From the NCBI GenBank assembly GCA_032139905.1, contig JAQJDB010000004.1, positions 248,001-312,000 on the forward strand: a DNA stretch of 64,000 nt. The letters run 5' to 3'. The translations under genes were made by a program, and so were the position numbers. Below, piece after piece: positions 37,048 to 44,568 of this stretch (its first letter is position 1; each line of letters starts with the position of its first letter). This DNA comes from Nitrospira sp. MA-1 (GTDB lineage: Bacteria; Nitrospirota; Nitrospiria; Nitrospirales; UBA8639). The notes beneath the pieces are model-generated. The model was given only the letters and a program-made list of their open reading frames with translations. It searched no databases and was not told the origin of the DNA.

Positions 37048-37437
37048 ATGCGTGGATCGGACCTTATCTTGGCTTCTCTTGGAGGAGGAATCGGTTCGCT
37101 TGCGCGTTGGTTGGTTGGAGTCGCCATAGGCAAATGGTACGGTGGGACGTTTCCCCTGGCGACTTTCCTGCTCAATATCTCGGGAGCGTTTCTGATAGCG
37201 TTTTTTGCCGTGTTTCTGGACTTTGGCTGGACGGAACGCTTCGGACATCCCTTCAACACCTTCGTCCTGACGGGAGTCCTTGCAGGGTATACGACCTTCA
37301 GCGCCCTGGCTCTCGATACGACCAAGCTCATTCACTCCCAAAAGGCCTCCCTCGCCTTGATATATTTGTTCGGGACCATTGTCTTGGCGTTCGTCGCCGC
37401 CTTGCTTGGGGCAGCGTTTGCGTCCGGAATGGTATAA
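37048..37437 (+). CDS. crcB: Fluoride channel subunit FluC/CrcB, first copy
   Basis: A 129-residue four-helix protein of the FluC (CrcB) family that exports fluoride passively. It shows G-G-G-I-G-S-L-A-R-W near the N-terminus, the N-I-S-G-A-F segment with the conserved Asn, and G-Y-T-T-F-S-A in the third helix break (the phenylalanine box region). It starts 45 bases after ureD with a weak ribosome site and is followed after 15 bases by a second crcB, so the two likely form a heterodimer. Co-transcription with urease would be unusual. No fluoride riboswitch was found before it. Confidence 0.9.
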   Translation: MRGSDLILASLGGGIGSLARWLVGVAIGKWYGGTFPLATFLLNISGAFLIAFFAVFLDFGWTERFGHPFNTFVLTGVLAGYTTFSALALDTTKLIHSQKASLALIYLFGTIVLAFVAALLGAAFASGMV

Positions 37438-37452
37438 GGAATCCCGGTTTTC

Positions 37453-37851
37453 ATGCTTCACCAAATGATCTTGGTATTTTTGGGAGGAGCCATCGGGGCA
37501 GCTATGCGGGAAACGATGGTGTTCGCGGGGATGAATTTCCATAACCATTACCCTACGGCCATACTTGTGGCAAATCTGACTGCGGCTTTTTTTATTGGAT
37601 TCGTCACGGCACTCACCGGAAAAAACGGTCCAATCGAGAGAAAGACTCAATTGTTTTATAACACAGGGATGATGGGTGGGATGTCCACCTTCAGCACGCT
37701 CATTTGGGGGACATTGGTGCTCCTGGTGCTGGAGCAACATCAGATTTGGATCGGAATAACCTACCTGGTCGTCAGCATTATGGCTGGAATTGCATTGGTT
37801 CAGCTTGGTCTCCGGCTCGGAGCATTACGAAGAGAATCGAGATTGAAATGA
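37453..37851 (+). CDS. crcB: Fluoride channel subunit FluC/CrcB, second copy
   Basis: A 132-residue four-helix FluC protein with G-G-A-I-G-A-A-M-R, the conserved Asn in V-A-N-L-T, and G-M-S-T-F-S-T. It differs clearly from its neighbour, as expected when paired genes encode the two halves of a heterodimeric antiparallel channel. It is the last gene of the urea-locus run before the terminator at 38026-38066. Confidence 0.9.
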   Translation: MLHQMILVFLGGAIGAAMRETMVFAGMNFHNHYPTAILVANLTAAFFIGFVTALTGKNGPIERKTQLFYNTGMMGGMSTFSTLIWGTLVLLVLEQHQIWIGITYLVVSIMAGIALVQLGLRLGALRRESRLK

Positions 37852-38025
37852 TTGGCTCTTTATTCCAAATCTCAATCCGAGTCACAACGCAGTTTGCGAA
37901 ATTGGTATCTTTTCGGTGCGGCTGGATATACCATCTGTGAGTTTACTCCGAAATGGAGCATCCTCCTCCGGGCTCTCTCTTTTCTCTCCGGTTGTATTCG
38001 TAACAGGTTCTTGCAATCTGAATAA

Positions 38026-38066
38026 AAAGAGCCCCATGCCTTTGGCATGGGGCTCTGGGTTTTTGG
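38026..38066. terminator. Strong bidirectional rho-independent terminator
   Basis: A perfect 13-base-pair stem, agagccccatgcc (38028-38040) with ggcatggggctct (38044-38056) and a 3-base loop, is followed by a T-run at 38060-38064 and preceded by an A-run at 38022-38027. It can end the urea/fluoride transcript from the left and the small-gene transcript from the right. Confidence 0.85.
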
Positions 38067-38092
38067 GATTCTTGAGTGTTGACCCCAAAGGT

Positions 38093-38173
38093 CTAAACCG
38101 CTAAGGCACCTAAGACCGTAAAAGCCGCCAGCACTCCCAGGAATGACGCGAGAATTTCAGACAGAAAGGACAT
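38093..38173 (-). CDS. 26-residue hydrophobic small protein
   Basis: A tiny gene with an exceptionally strong ribosome site: AAAGGAGGTGATG, an almost complete complement of the 16S rRNA tail, ends just before the ATG at 38173. The product, M-S-F-L-S-E-I-L followed by A-S-F-L-G-V-L-A-A-F-T-V-L-G-A-L-A-V, is a single short membrane helix. It ends 27 bases before the bidirectional terminator. It may be a subunit or regulator of a membrane protein; I do not recognise it. Confidence 0.6.
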   Translation of the reverse strand: MSFLSEILASFLGVLAAFTVLGALAV

Positions 38174-38248
38174 GGCATCACCTCCTTTGAATTCGCATGG
38201 TTGAACCGTCCATTGCCTTTTAGGGGCAACAGCATGACCTCTTCCACA

Positions 38249-38374
38249 TTAGATGGAAAAGAAGTATTTGGAAAGAAGCAAAACCGGCGCTCCCGGCAAT
38301 CCTGGAATGATAAACAGGACCGCACCCACGACCAACGAAAGCCAACCCATAAAATTATAAAATGTCTTTTTCAC
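38249..38374 (-). CDS. 41-residue PGPGW-like membrane protein
   Basis: A GTG start preceded by AAGGAGGAG at a spacing of about five bases. The product starts (M)K-K-T-F-Y-N-F-M-G-W and continues L-S-L-V-V-G-A-V-L-F-I-I-P-G-L-P-G-A-P, resembling the short PGPGW-type transmembrane proteins, which have a P-G-x-P-G break between two helices. The C-terminus is shorter than in that family. It lies 75 bases upstream of the 26-residue gene on the same strand, and both precede the terminator, so they probably share a transcript. Confidence 0.6.
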   Translation of the reverse strand: MKKTFYNFMGWLSLVVGAVLFIIPGLPGAPVLLLSKYFFSI

Positions 38375-38824
38375 GTTGACTCCTCCTTTTTGGGGGTGAT
38401 TGTCGTTCCGACACGCATTCCTCTTCACTTCATACAGTGCTTGAGGCAATTCTCTCTTCTCAAGAATACCAGGCTTTTCCATTTATTAGCGAACCCACAC
38501 CGGGTGCTCCTTTGATTATTTCTGAATACCCCACAGAGAATGGGCGTGATGTTATTTACCATTGTCCTTCTTGAGAGGGGTATTGCCAATTTATATCCAA
38601 TGACCTCATGGAAAAGTGAAAAAATGAAGAAGACTATGGATCAGCAAAGTATCTTTCACCAAAAAATTTTATGTTGTGAAAAGGACTAAGGTCCTTTCGG
38701 AATTTGGTATGATGATCGAAGGTAGGGCAAATTTGGGGTTGAACAACCCAAATTAGACTATTGTGAAGGTATAAAGCCAGACTGCCATAGTCAACAGTCC
38801 TTGGTATTCAAAACGAATTGATTA
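38375..38824. other. No gene seen
   Basis: About 450 bases of AT-rich sequence between the tiny membrane-protein genes and the end of the DUF5132/ATPase cluster. It should hold the promoter for the two tiny genes, but no hexamer pair is convincing. Confidence 0.4.
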
Positions 38825-39160
38825 TTATAGGTCCTTTTTTGTGAGCTTGCCTTCCCTGAACTGGATGGTCTTCTCAATAGCCTCGGTGAACGATTCCCCA
38901 TAGGCGAATATTCGGTAACCGAGATAGCCGGCAATCATAGCTCCTGCTATCTCTCCGACCCCAAAGGTCATTGCCGCAGCCAGTCCCACCCCTCCGGTTA
39001 AGGTCCCACCGACATTGGGATGTTCGTGAAATATTTCCCAAATCCCACCTGTGAGCGAGGTAATGGCTCCCTCGAGGCCTCCTAGTGCCTCCTTGCCACT
39101 TCCGGCGATTGCGTCACTCAATGATTCAGTCTCTGTTCTGCTAGTTGCCCTTTTTGGCAT
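38825..39160 (-). CDS. Small glycine-rich membrane protein at end of ATPase cluster
   Basis: A 111-residue protein with an N-terminal polar segment and a central G/A-rich region (residues 45-85) that can form two membrane helices with G-x-x-x-G patterns. The C-terminus is amphipathic and basic, ending K-L-T-K-K-D-L. An AAAGGAAA site lies before the ATG. It is the last gene of the seven-gene cluster at 38.8-43.6 kb. It is not clearly DUF5132 but follows the same plan of membrane segment plus charged tail. Confidence 0.6.
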   Translation of the reverse strand: MPKRATSRTETESLSDAIAGSGKEALGGLEGAITSLTGGIWEIFHEHPNVGGTLTGGVGLAAAMTFGVGEIAGAMIAGYLGYRIFAYGESFTEAIEKTIQFREGKLTKKDL

Positions 39161-39298
39161 ATCAATTTCCTTTTAGATAAAAAAATTTCACCCTCAATTC
39201 ACCAAGGAATTCTAACGGAACCATGGCAGGTTGTAAAATCATGTGAAGAATTCCAGGCCGAGAAATCTGGGACATCGACCTATAGGGATGCCATAAAA

Positions 39299-39514
39299 TT
39301 ATGATGACGATGAATGTGTCAATTCCGCCTGAACCTCACTGACTAGGTCGGAATAGGTGGCTTCCACAATCAACCCTCCCATGACGATTCCTTTTATGAC
39401 AGGGCGAACGCTTTGCTGAAGACCAGAAATGATATAGGGAGAAAAATACCCCACCGCAGCCGTAGCCGCGAATCCGATTGCACCCCAAACCAAACCTGCA
39501 ACACCTGTCTCCAT
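39299..39514 (-). CDS. DUF5132-like small membrane protein
   Basis: A 71-residue protein with a membrane helix (residues 5-25), the break P-Y-I-I-S-G-L, the R-P-V-I-K-G segment, and an amphipathic end with D-L-V-S-E-V-Q-A-E-L. It shares the DUF5132 plan with the proteins at 39575, 43405 and 24299, but ends in H-S-S-S-S instead of a lysine-rich tail. A GAGGAGGG site precedes the ATG. Confidence 0.7.
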   Translation of the reverse strand: METGVAGLVWGAIGFAATAAVGYFSPYIISGLQQSVRPVIKGIVMGGLIVEATYSDLVSEVQAELTHSSSS

Positions 39515-39574
39515 TGAACCCTCCTCGTTTTTGAATTTTTTTTGGTGTCCTTTATTATTCCAGCTTGGAACACG

Positions 39575-39814
39575 CTACCCTTTGCCTTTTGTTTTCTTTT
39601 CCTGATTGACTTCAGATTTGGCCTCAGCGACCAGATCTTGAAATTGTTCCCCTGACTCAGAAACATATTCTGATGCCGCTGAATAGGCTGCAATTCCCCC
39701 TTTCATGGCTTCCTTGGCCATGGACCGCACCCCCGAAGTAACTGTCGAAATAAGTGATGGGGCTGCTACCGCTGCAATCGCACCAACGACTATACCACCA
39801 ATGATTGGTAACAT
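39575..39814 (-). CDS. DUF5132-type small membrane protein
   Basis: A 79-residue protein with an N-terminal G/V/A membrane helix, P-S-L-I-S-T, R-S-M-A-K-E-A-M-K-G-G-I-A-A-Y and the conserved end G-E-Q-F-Q-D-L-V-A-E-A-K-S-E with a lysine-rich tail. It lies directly after the P-type ATPase gene and before another DUF5132-like gene. Small proteins with this plan (membrane helix plus acidic/Ala-rich amphipathic helix) may scaffold metal-pumping ATPases; see the cluster finding. Confidence 0.8.
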   Translation of the reverse strand: MLPIIGGIVVGAIAAVAAPSLISTVTSGVRSMAKEAMKGGIAAYSAASEYVSESGEQFQDLVAEAKSEVNQEKKTKGKG

Positions 39815-39918
39815 GAATTCTTACTCCCTTCTTGAATAAATTTGCGTTGTATCCTGAAGGCTGAACCCGGCCAAGCTGACAAAAACCGGGTACATTCCTC
39901 AGGTCTGAATCCCTTGCC

Positions 39919-42522
39919 TTACGCGGAAAGCTCTATGAGTTCTTTCTCGGAAACCTGCTGACGTTCTTCTGCTGTCTCATTTTCCCAACTATCGCTTTTT
40001 ATAACCTGTGATTCCAGAACCCGTATGGTCCGTGGCGGTTCGGCAGGCTTCCCCATAATGGGTCGAAGGCCATTCAAGGTGGCAATGATGGCTGAACCAT
40101 TACTGAGTAGCGTGGCACCGATGGGTCCGAGAATTCCAATACAGGCCAATCCCAGCGCAAAGGTATTCGGGATAGAAATTATTTTCCAGTTCTGATGGAT
40201 CAAGCTGATGGCTTCGCGGCTAATATCAATGGCTGCGGGAATTTTCCACAGGCCTCCATGTAACAAGGTCACATGGGCCGTATCCTGAGCCACCTGGGTT
40301 CCCCCCTCCACGGCAATTCCGACATCGGCAAAGGCAAGGGCCGGTGAGTCGTTAATTCCATCTCCTACGACTGCCACCTTGTATCCCTGTCGCTGAAGGT
40401 CCTTCACCACATCCGCTTTATGGCCGGGGAAGACTTCGGCAATATAGCGGTCAATCCCTAAATCCAGGGCCACCCGTTTCGCGACTTTTTCATGGTCCCC
40501 TGTGAGCATGACGATTTCTTTAATTCCGCGTTCCTTGAGAGCGTGAATCACGTCAGCCGCCTCCGGCCTGATAGGGTCGGTGTAGGACAACAAGCCTGCG
40601 AGTTTCCCGTCCACGGCTACACAGAGGGGAGAAACGGCACGGTCTTCTAATTCGCTGATTTGCTTTTTGATTTTTTTCGAAAGAGAGATGCGTTGTCCGG
40701 TCATATACCGGTGATTCCCAACCAGCACGATTCGACCGTCCACTATTGATTCAACACCCAGCCCCAGGGTGTAGTCGGAGGTGGTTCGCTCCGAGATGAT
40801 CAGCCCACGTTCCTGCGCTGCCCGGACAATCGCTTGGGCCACAGGATGTGTCAGTCGATTCTCCGCAGCCGCTGCCAGGCTCAGGACTTCATCTGCTGAG
40901 AATGAGCCAAGTGGGCAAATGTCCACCACGTCGGGGTGTCCCATGGTTAGGGTGCCCGTTTTATCAAAGACCACGGCATCCACCTCAGCCAGATTTTCCA
41001 TATGGCGCCCGCCTTTAATCAAAATGCCATGGCGGATCGCCTTGGTCATGGAACACAGGACTGTCGTGGGAGCCGCGATTCTGATTCCCGTTCCATAGTC
41101 CACAATCAACACCGCGGCTGCGCCGGGAATACCGCCGCCAATCACGGCGCCGACCGCGCCGAGGCCAAAACTATAGGGGACCAGGTCATTGGCCCATTTC
41201 ACGGCGTAGTTTTGAATTTTGGTCTCTCTGGCGGGAGCGCCCTCCACCAACCGCACAATTCGAGCGGCCTCTGTTTCATCGCCGATTTGCTCAGCCTGAA
41301 TGTACAGTTCCCCTTCACGGAGGACTGTAGCGGCATAGACCGGATCGCCGGTATTTTTTTCGACCGGCATGGATTCGCCGGTTAAGGTCGCCTGATCCAC
41401 CAGGGCTTTACCCGATTGGACAGTCCCGTCTATGGAAATCCGTTCCCCGGGAAAGACCACCACGGTTTCTCCGCGTTGAATCTCGCTGACAGGAATCTGA
41501 ATTGTTTGACCGTCCCGAATGACCCAAGCCCGGGTCTTCTGGTAGGCCAGAACTTCTTCGATCGCCTTTTTGGACTGTAACACCGTCAGGTCACGAATAT
41601 AGTCCGCCACATTGATTAAAAAGACCATACCGGTCGCCATGGGAAAGGCGCCTTGTATCGACATCAGAGCGGTCGCAGAGGCATCGAGAACATCCACATT
41701 GAGTTTCCCCTCAACCGCGACGGAATGGTAGGCCCGTTTGAGCATCGGCAGTGCGGCAGCCAGGAGGAAGGCGGGAACAGCGATAGCAGCTAGGGGTTCA
41801 ACGAACAGAGCGATGGCAATTCCGGTGCTTGAATACCACAGTTCCGGGCCAGATTCCTCATCGACGGCATTCTCTTCCTGTTCTTGCATGACCTGTTTGG
41901 GCTGGTAAGCCTCAATCTCTTCATGCCGAAAGCCCCGGAGAAAGTGACATAACTTTTCTCCATTCCACGTGATCGAGTCAAAGGTCACCGTGACGCTCGA
42001 GCAGCTGGAGTTAACACTGACTTCCTGAATGCCTTCCTGGTCCTGTAAAAAGATAGGGAGGGCATCGGCAAGCTGGGCACGAATCTGCAAGGCAGGGACA
42101 CGAAGACGCACTCGCTCTGGAAGTGAGTGGACGACCTCAATGGAGGCCAGGATGTTGGGCATTGTGGCAGGTAATGTCACAGGTTTTCTGTTGGAAGCTG
42201 GCTCCACGCCATTCCCGTTCCTCTCGTCATGCTCTGCTTCCCCTAATGCTGTGTTGAAATTGTCGATGCAAATATCCTTGGGTGAAACTCCAAGGGTTTT
42301 CGCGATCATGCGAAAGAACTTCGGATTGGTAGCCTGACATTGGTCATAGTGAAGAATGAGGTGCCCTGTCGCTGGATTTTTCGAAACTTCATCCACCCCG
42401 TCCAGTCTGGACAGTTTGAGATCGATCCCCTCTCCGGAGTCAATGTGTTGTTCAAATCCCGACAATTTTAATCGAAGACGGCCGGGGAGAGCATGGACGA
42501 TGGAAGCCGAGGGGGTGCTCAT
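39919..42522 (-). CDS. P-type ATPase with N-terminal HMA2-like domains, no CPC motif
   Basis: An 867-residue P1B-like ATPase. Two N-terminal HMA-like segments begin V-H-A-L-P-G-R-L-R-L (residues 9-18) and V-H-S-L-P-E-R-V-R-L (131-140); neither has CxxC. The actuator motif is T-G-E-S (381-384) and the phosphorylated aspartate is D520 in D-K-T-G-T-L-T; the later T-G-D-H and G-D-G-I-N-D-S-P motifs are present, so it should be an active pump. In the metal-path helix, where P1B pumps normally have C-P-C or S-P-C, this protein has V-D-Y-G-T-G-I-R-I-A-A-P (475-485), so its ion cannot be read from known motifs. Mycobacterial CtpC also has a non-CxxC N-terminus of this style. It sits amid small DUF5132 and HMA2 genes. 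Confidence 0.88.
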   Translation of the reverse strand: MSTPSASIVHALPGRLRLKLSGFEQHIDSGEGIDLKLSRLDGVDEVSKNPATGHLILHYDQCQATNPKFFRMIAKTLGVSPKDICIDNFNTALGEAEHDERNGNGVEPASNRKPVTLPATMPNILASIEVVHSLPERVRLRVPALQIRAQLADALPIFLQDQEGIQEVSVNSSCSSVTVTFDSITWNGEKLCHFLRGFRHEEIEAYQPKQVMQEQEENAVDEESGPELWYSSTGIAIALFVEPLAAIAVPAFLLAAALPMLKRAYHSVAVEGKLNVDVLDASATALMSIQGAFPMATGMVFLINVADYIRDLTVLQSKKAIEEVLAYQKTRAWVIRDGQTIQIPVSEIQRGETVVVFPGERISIDGTVQSGKALVDQATLTGESMPVEKNTGDPVYAATVLREGELYIQAEQIGDETEAARIVRLVEGAPARETKIQNYAVKWANDLVPYSFGLGAVGAVIGGGIPGAAAVLIVDYGTGIRIAAPTTVLCSMTKAIRHGILIKGGRHMENLAEVDAVVFDKTGTLTMGHPDVVDICPLGSFSADEVLSLAAAAENRLTHPVAQAIVRAAQERGLIISERTTSDYTLGLGVESIVDGRIVLVGNHRYMTGQRISLSKKIKKQISELEDRAVSPLCVAVDGKLAGLLSYTDPIRPEAADVIHALKERGIKEIVMLTGDHEKVAKRVALDLGIDRYIAEVFPGHKADVVKDLQRQGYKVAVVGDGINDSPALAFADVGIAVEGGTQVAQDTAHVTLLHGGLWKIPAAIDISREAISLIHQNWKIISIPNTFALGLACIGILGPIGATLLSNGSAIIATLNGLRPIMGKPAEPPRTIRVLESQVIKSDSWENETAEERQQVSEKELIELSA

Positions 42523-42674
42523 TATGATAAATCCTTTGCAGAAGAGATGAGAAATAAAAGGGAAACCAATTGAAATCCGGACGCAATTTTTCAGTCGCTT
42601 TTCATCTCGTGGGATGAATCAACCGGGTTGGTATACCCACTATTGTTAGATCTAGGATTTGCCTCGTGTTTTCT

Positions 42675-43040
42675 TTAAAGGCTTCTTTGGTAAAGCCTTT
42701 TTGGATGCTTTTGCCTTGTCTGTTCGCGCTGTTTTTGAGGATGTCGTGTGCTTTTCTGAGCGGGAACTTTTCCTGACGGTGTTTTTACATTGGAGAGAGG
42801 TAAGCCTAAGAAGGACGCAACAGAAGAATGGAGGCCTAGGACTTCTACAATATTTTGGCCGTATTCAATGAGGAGGCTGCTTGTTTGGGTATTCGCCGCC
42901 ACATGTTTCATTCCCGACATTTCAAGAAGGTCGCGTTGAATTTCAGCAGCATTCGCAATGTTGTTTTTCAGCCGGTGAAGCTTAAGACGCACCCGACCGG
43001 GCAGGGCATGAACAATCTGAGCATCACTCTCCTGATTCAT
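42675..43040 (-). CDS. HMA2-domain small protein
   Basis: A 121-residue protein. Residues 1-80 form a single HMA2-type domain starting I-V-H-A-L-P-G-R-V-R-L-K-L, the same opening as in the adjacent ATPase. The C-terminal 40 residues are basic. In the neighbouring frame the DNA encodes a more regular Lys/Ser/Thr/Ala tail, 'K-A-K-A-S-K-K-A-L-P-K-K-P-L-K-K', stopping at 42652. A one-base change near the A-run at about 42785 may therefore have altered the tail. Without CxxC the domain may act in protein contact rather than metal binding. It lies between DUF5132-like and ATPase genes. Confidence 0.75.
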   Translation of the reverse strand: MNQESDAQIVHALPGRVRLKLHRLKNNIANAAEIQRDLLEMSGMKHVAANTQTSSLLIEYGQNIVEVLGLHSSVASFLGLPLSNVKTPSGKVPAQKSTRHPQKQREQTRQKHPKRLYQRSL

Positions 43041-43082
43041 CTCTTTTCATCCTTGGCCTTTTGTCCCTTTTGTCGGTTGGCA

Positions 43083-43385
43083 TCAGCTTTTCCCCGGGCC
43101 ATACTTCGCTTTCCCGGTTTTACTTCCCCTGGCTTTTTTATTCGTTCCTCCCTGGGTACTGTCAGGGGAGGGTGTTTTGAGAGTTTCCGAGCGTGCCTCT
43201 TCCAAAAGTTCATTGAATTGTTTCGTCACCATTGAAGTCTTCTCGGAGACTGTGTCGAAAGCCACAAGGCCGGCTTTGACAAGCTCTTTGACTAATGGGC
43301 GAAATGCACCGGAAATTCCGGTGGAACCGTCCTCGGATTGCGGGTTGTCCGTTGAGGCAGAATCTTCTTTATCTGGCTGAGACAT
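43083..43385 (-). CDS. DUF5132-like protein without N-terminal membrane helix
   Basis: A 100-residue protein with a polar, acidic first 25 residues, then the family core F-R-P-L-V-K-E-L-V-K-A-G-L-V-A-F and Q-F-N-E-L-L-E-E-A-R-S-E, and a long lysine/glycine-rich tail. It matches the DUF5132 pattern from the R-P-L-x-K segment on but lacks the usual membrane helix, so it may be a soluble partner of the membrane forms. It lies 20 bases downstream of the DUF5132 gene at 43405. Confidence 0.65.
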   Translation of the reverse strand: MSQPDKEDSASTDNPQSEDGSTGISGAFRPLVKELVKAGLVAFDTVSEKTSMVTKQFNELLEEARSETLKTPSPDSTQGGTNKKARGSKTGKAKYGPGKS

Positions 43386-43404
43386 GGTCTAACCTATTTC
43401 TGCT

Positions 43405-43644
43405 TCATTTTGAGGATTTGGCTTTTGCTGGTTTAGCAATTTCTGCTTTTGCTTCAGCGACAATGTCATTGAATTGTTCCCCGGTCTCAGCAACCATTTC
43501 CGAAACGGCGGCATAGGCCACAATGCCTCCCTTTAAAACTTCCTTAATTAAAGGACGAAATACTCCACCGAAACCGGACAGAAGGGACGGGGCTGCTACT
43601 CCTACCACTGCTCCAACAACCGCACCGCCAATTACAGCTTCCAT
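43405..43644 (-). CDS. DUF5132-type small membrane protein, first gene of ATPase cluster
   Basis: A 79-residue protein with a G/V/A membrane helix (residues 3-22), R-P-L-I-K-E-V-L-K-G-G-I-V-A-Y-A-A-V-S-E-M and the conserved end G-E-Q-F-N-D-I-V-A-E-A-K-A-E, followed by a lysine/alanine tail. It is very like the orphan at 24299-24553. A GAAGGAGGG site precedes the ATG. It is the first gene of the cluster that runs to 38825. Confidence 0.8.
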   Translation of the reverse strand: MEAVIGGAVVGAVVGVAAPSLLSGFGGVFRPLIKEVLKGGIVAYAAVSEMVAETGEQFNDIVAEAKAEIAKPAKAKSSK

Positions 43645-43699
43645 TTGTCAAACCCTCCTTCAAGAAATGGTTATTCACACCTTTTCCACGCAGCGATTA

Positions 43700-43728
43700 C
43701 TTCTAAATTAAAATCAAATTTTTTGCAA
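43700..43728 (-). promoter_or_regulatory. Possible promoter of the DUF5132/ATPase cluster
   Basis: On the minus strand, TTGCAA (43728-43723) is separated by 17 bases from TAGAAG (43705-43700). Each hexamer matches four of six consensus bases, and the A/T-rich spacer is favourable. It lies about 55 bases before the first start codon of the cluster. Confidence 0.3.
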
Positions 43729-43833
43729 GGGATTTTTCATGAAATAGGTGAGGTTTTCAGGGAATTACACATTCCATATTCCAAATTCGTCACTAAAGTA
43801 TTAACACTTAGGTTTTTGCCGGGCGCATTCACT

Positions 43834-44556
43834 CTACTCCAAAACAATGGTATGTCGATTTCCGTCGCGAACCCAGTAGGTCTCTCCAGGCCAGATATAC
43901 TCCATGCCCTGGGGCCCATGAATTTGGATGCCCGTGAGAACTGCATAGTCATTCTGCACGGGATCAACGGTTAATTGGATCATTCTTTCAAGTTCCTCAA
44001 GAATGACAGCATACGCGGTTTTCGTCAGACTCAGGAGGTCCGGAATGTCACCGTAGGTGAGTTTGCGAAAGAGATGTTGCTTCAGCAGGCTTTGTTCGAT
44101 GTCATCAAGATCGATTCCCAAAGAGACGCACCGATTGGCCAGTTCAGCTTGGAATCCGTGCAATGCCCCGCAGGCATGGGACGGTTGCAAACGCCCGGGA
44201 CGATCATGGCGACCAATTTCGCCTTGTGTATCCACGCCGATGTGCGGCAGGGCAAAATACACATAGCGTTCACGCCCATCTTCATTCGGCGCATGGTGTT
44301 GCGCGGCTAAAAATCCGGTCTTTCCCAGAAAGAGCATGCCGCCCAGACTGGAAAAAATAAAGGCTTCTCCCCAGGTTTTTTTCACGTCCTCGACGAAGGG
44401 CAATGTCAGTTCATCCCGGCACAGGCTGACGAAGGCAATGGTATTTTCAGCCCGGAAGCCTTCAGCCTGCAAGAGATCATAAGAGCGTTTGACAAAATCC
44501 TCTTGGGGTATCGCCTTCGGAAAGTGTGTGGAGAGGACTGTGTTAAAGCTTGCCAT
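43834..44556 (-). CDS. LCIB/C-type (theta) carbonic anhydrase
   Basis: A 240-residue protein with the layout of the limiting-CO2-inducible B/C family, first known from Chlamydomonas and classed as theta carbonic anhydrase. Zinc-site candidates are C46 with R47-D48-E49 (C-R-D-E), H87/H88 (A-Q-H-H-A-P) and C129 (H-A-C-G-A). The family phrases G-G-M-L-F-L-G-K-T-G-F, F-A-L-P-H-I-G-V and D-D-I-E-Q-S-L-L are present. It probably interconverts CO2 and bicarbonate in the cytoplasm. It lies 12 bases downstream of a Ca2+/H+ exchanger-type gene on the same strand. No export signal is seen. Confidence 0.85.
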   Translation of the reverse strand: MASFNTVLSTHFPKAIPQEDFVKRSYDLLQAEGFRAENTIAFVSLCRDELTLPFVEDVKKTWGEAFIFSSLGGMLFLGKTGFLAAQHHAPNEDGRERYVYFALPHIGVDTQGEIGRHDRPGRLQPSHACGALHGFQAELANRCVSLGIDLDDIEQSLLKQHLFRKLTYGDIPDLLSLTKTAYAVILEELERMIQLTVDPVQNDYAVLTGIQIHGPQGMEYIWPGETYWVRDGNRHTIVLE

Positions 44557-44568
44557 GGATTTGCCTGG

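Noticed and set aside
38110-38325. 71-codon minus frame over the tiny membrane-protein genes
   Set aside because: It is out of frame with both small genes, runs through their strong ribosome sites and has no start site of its own.
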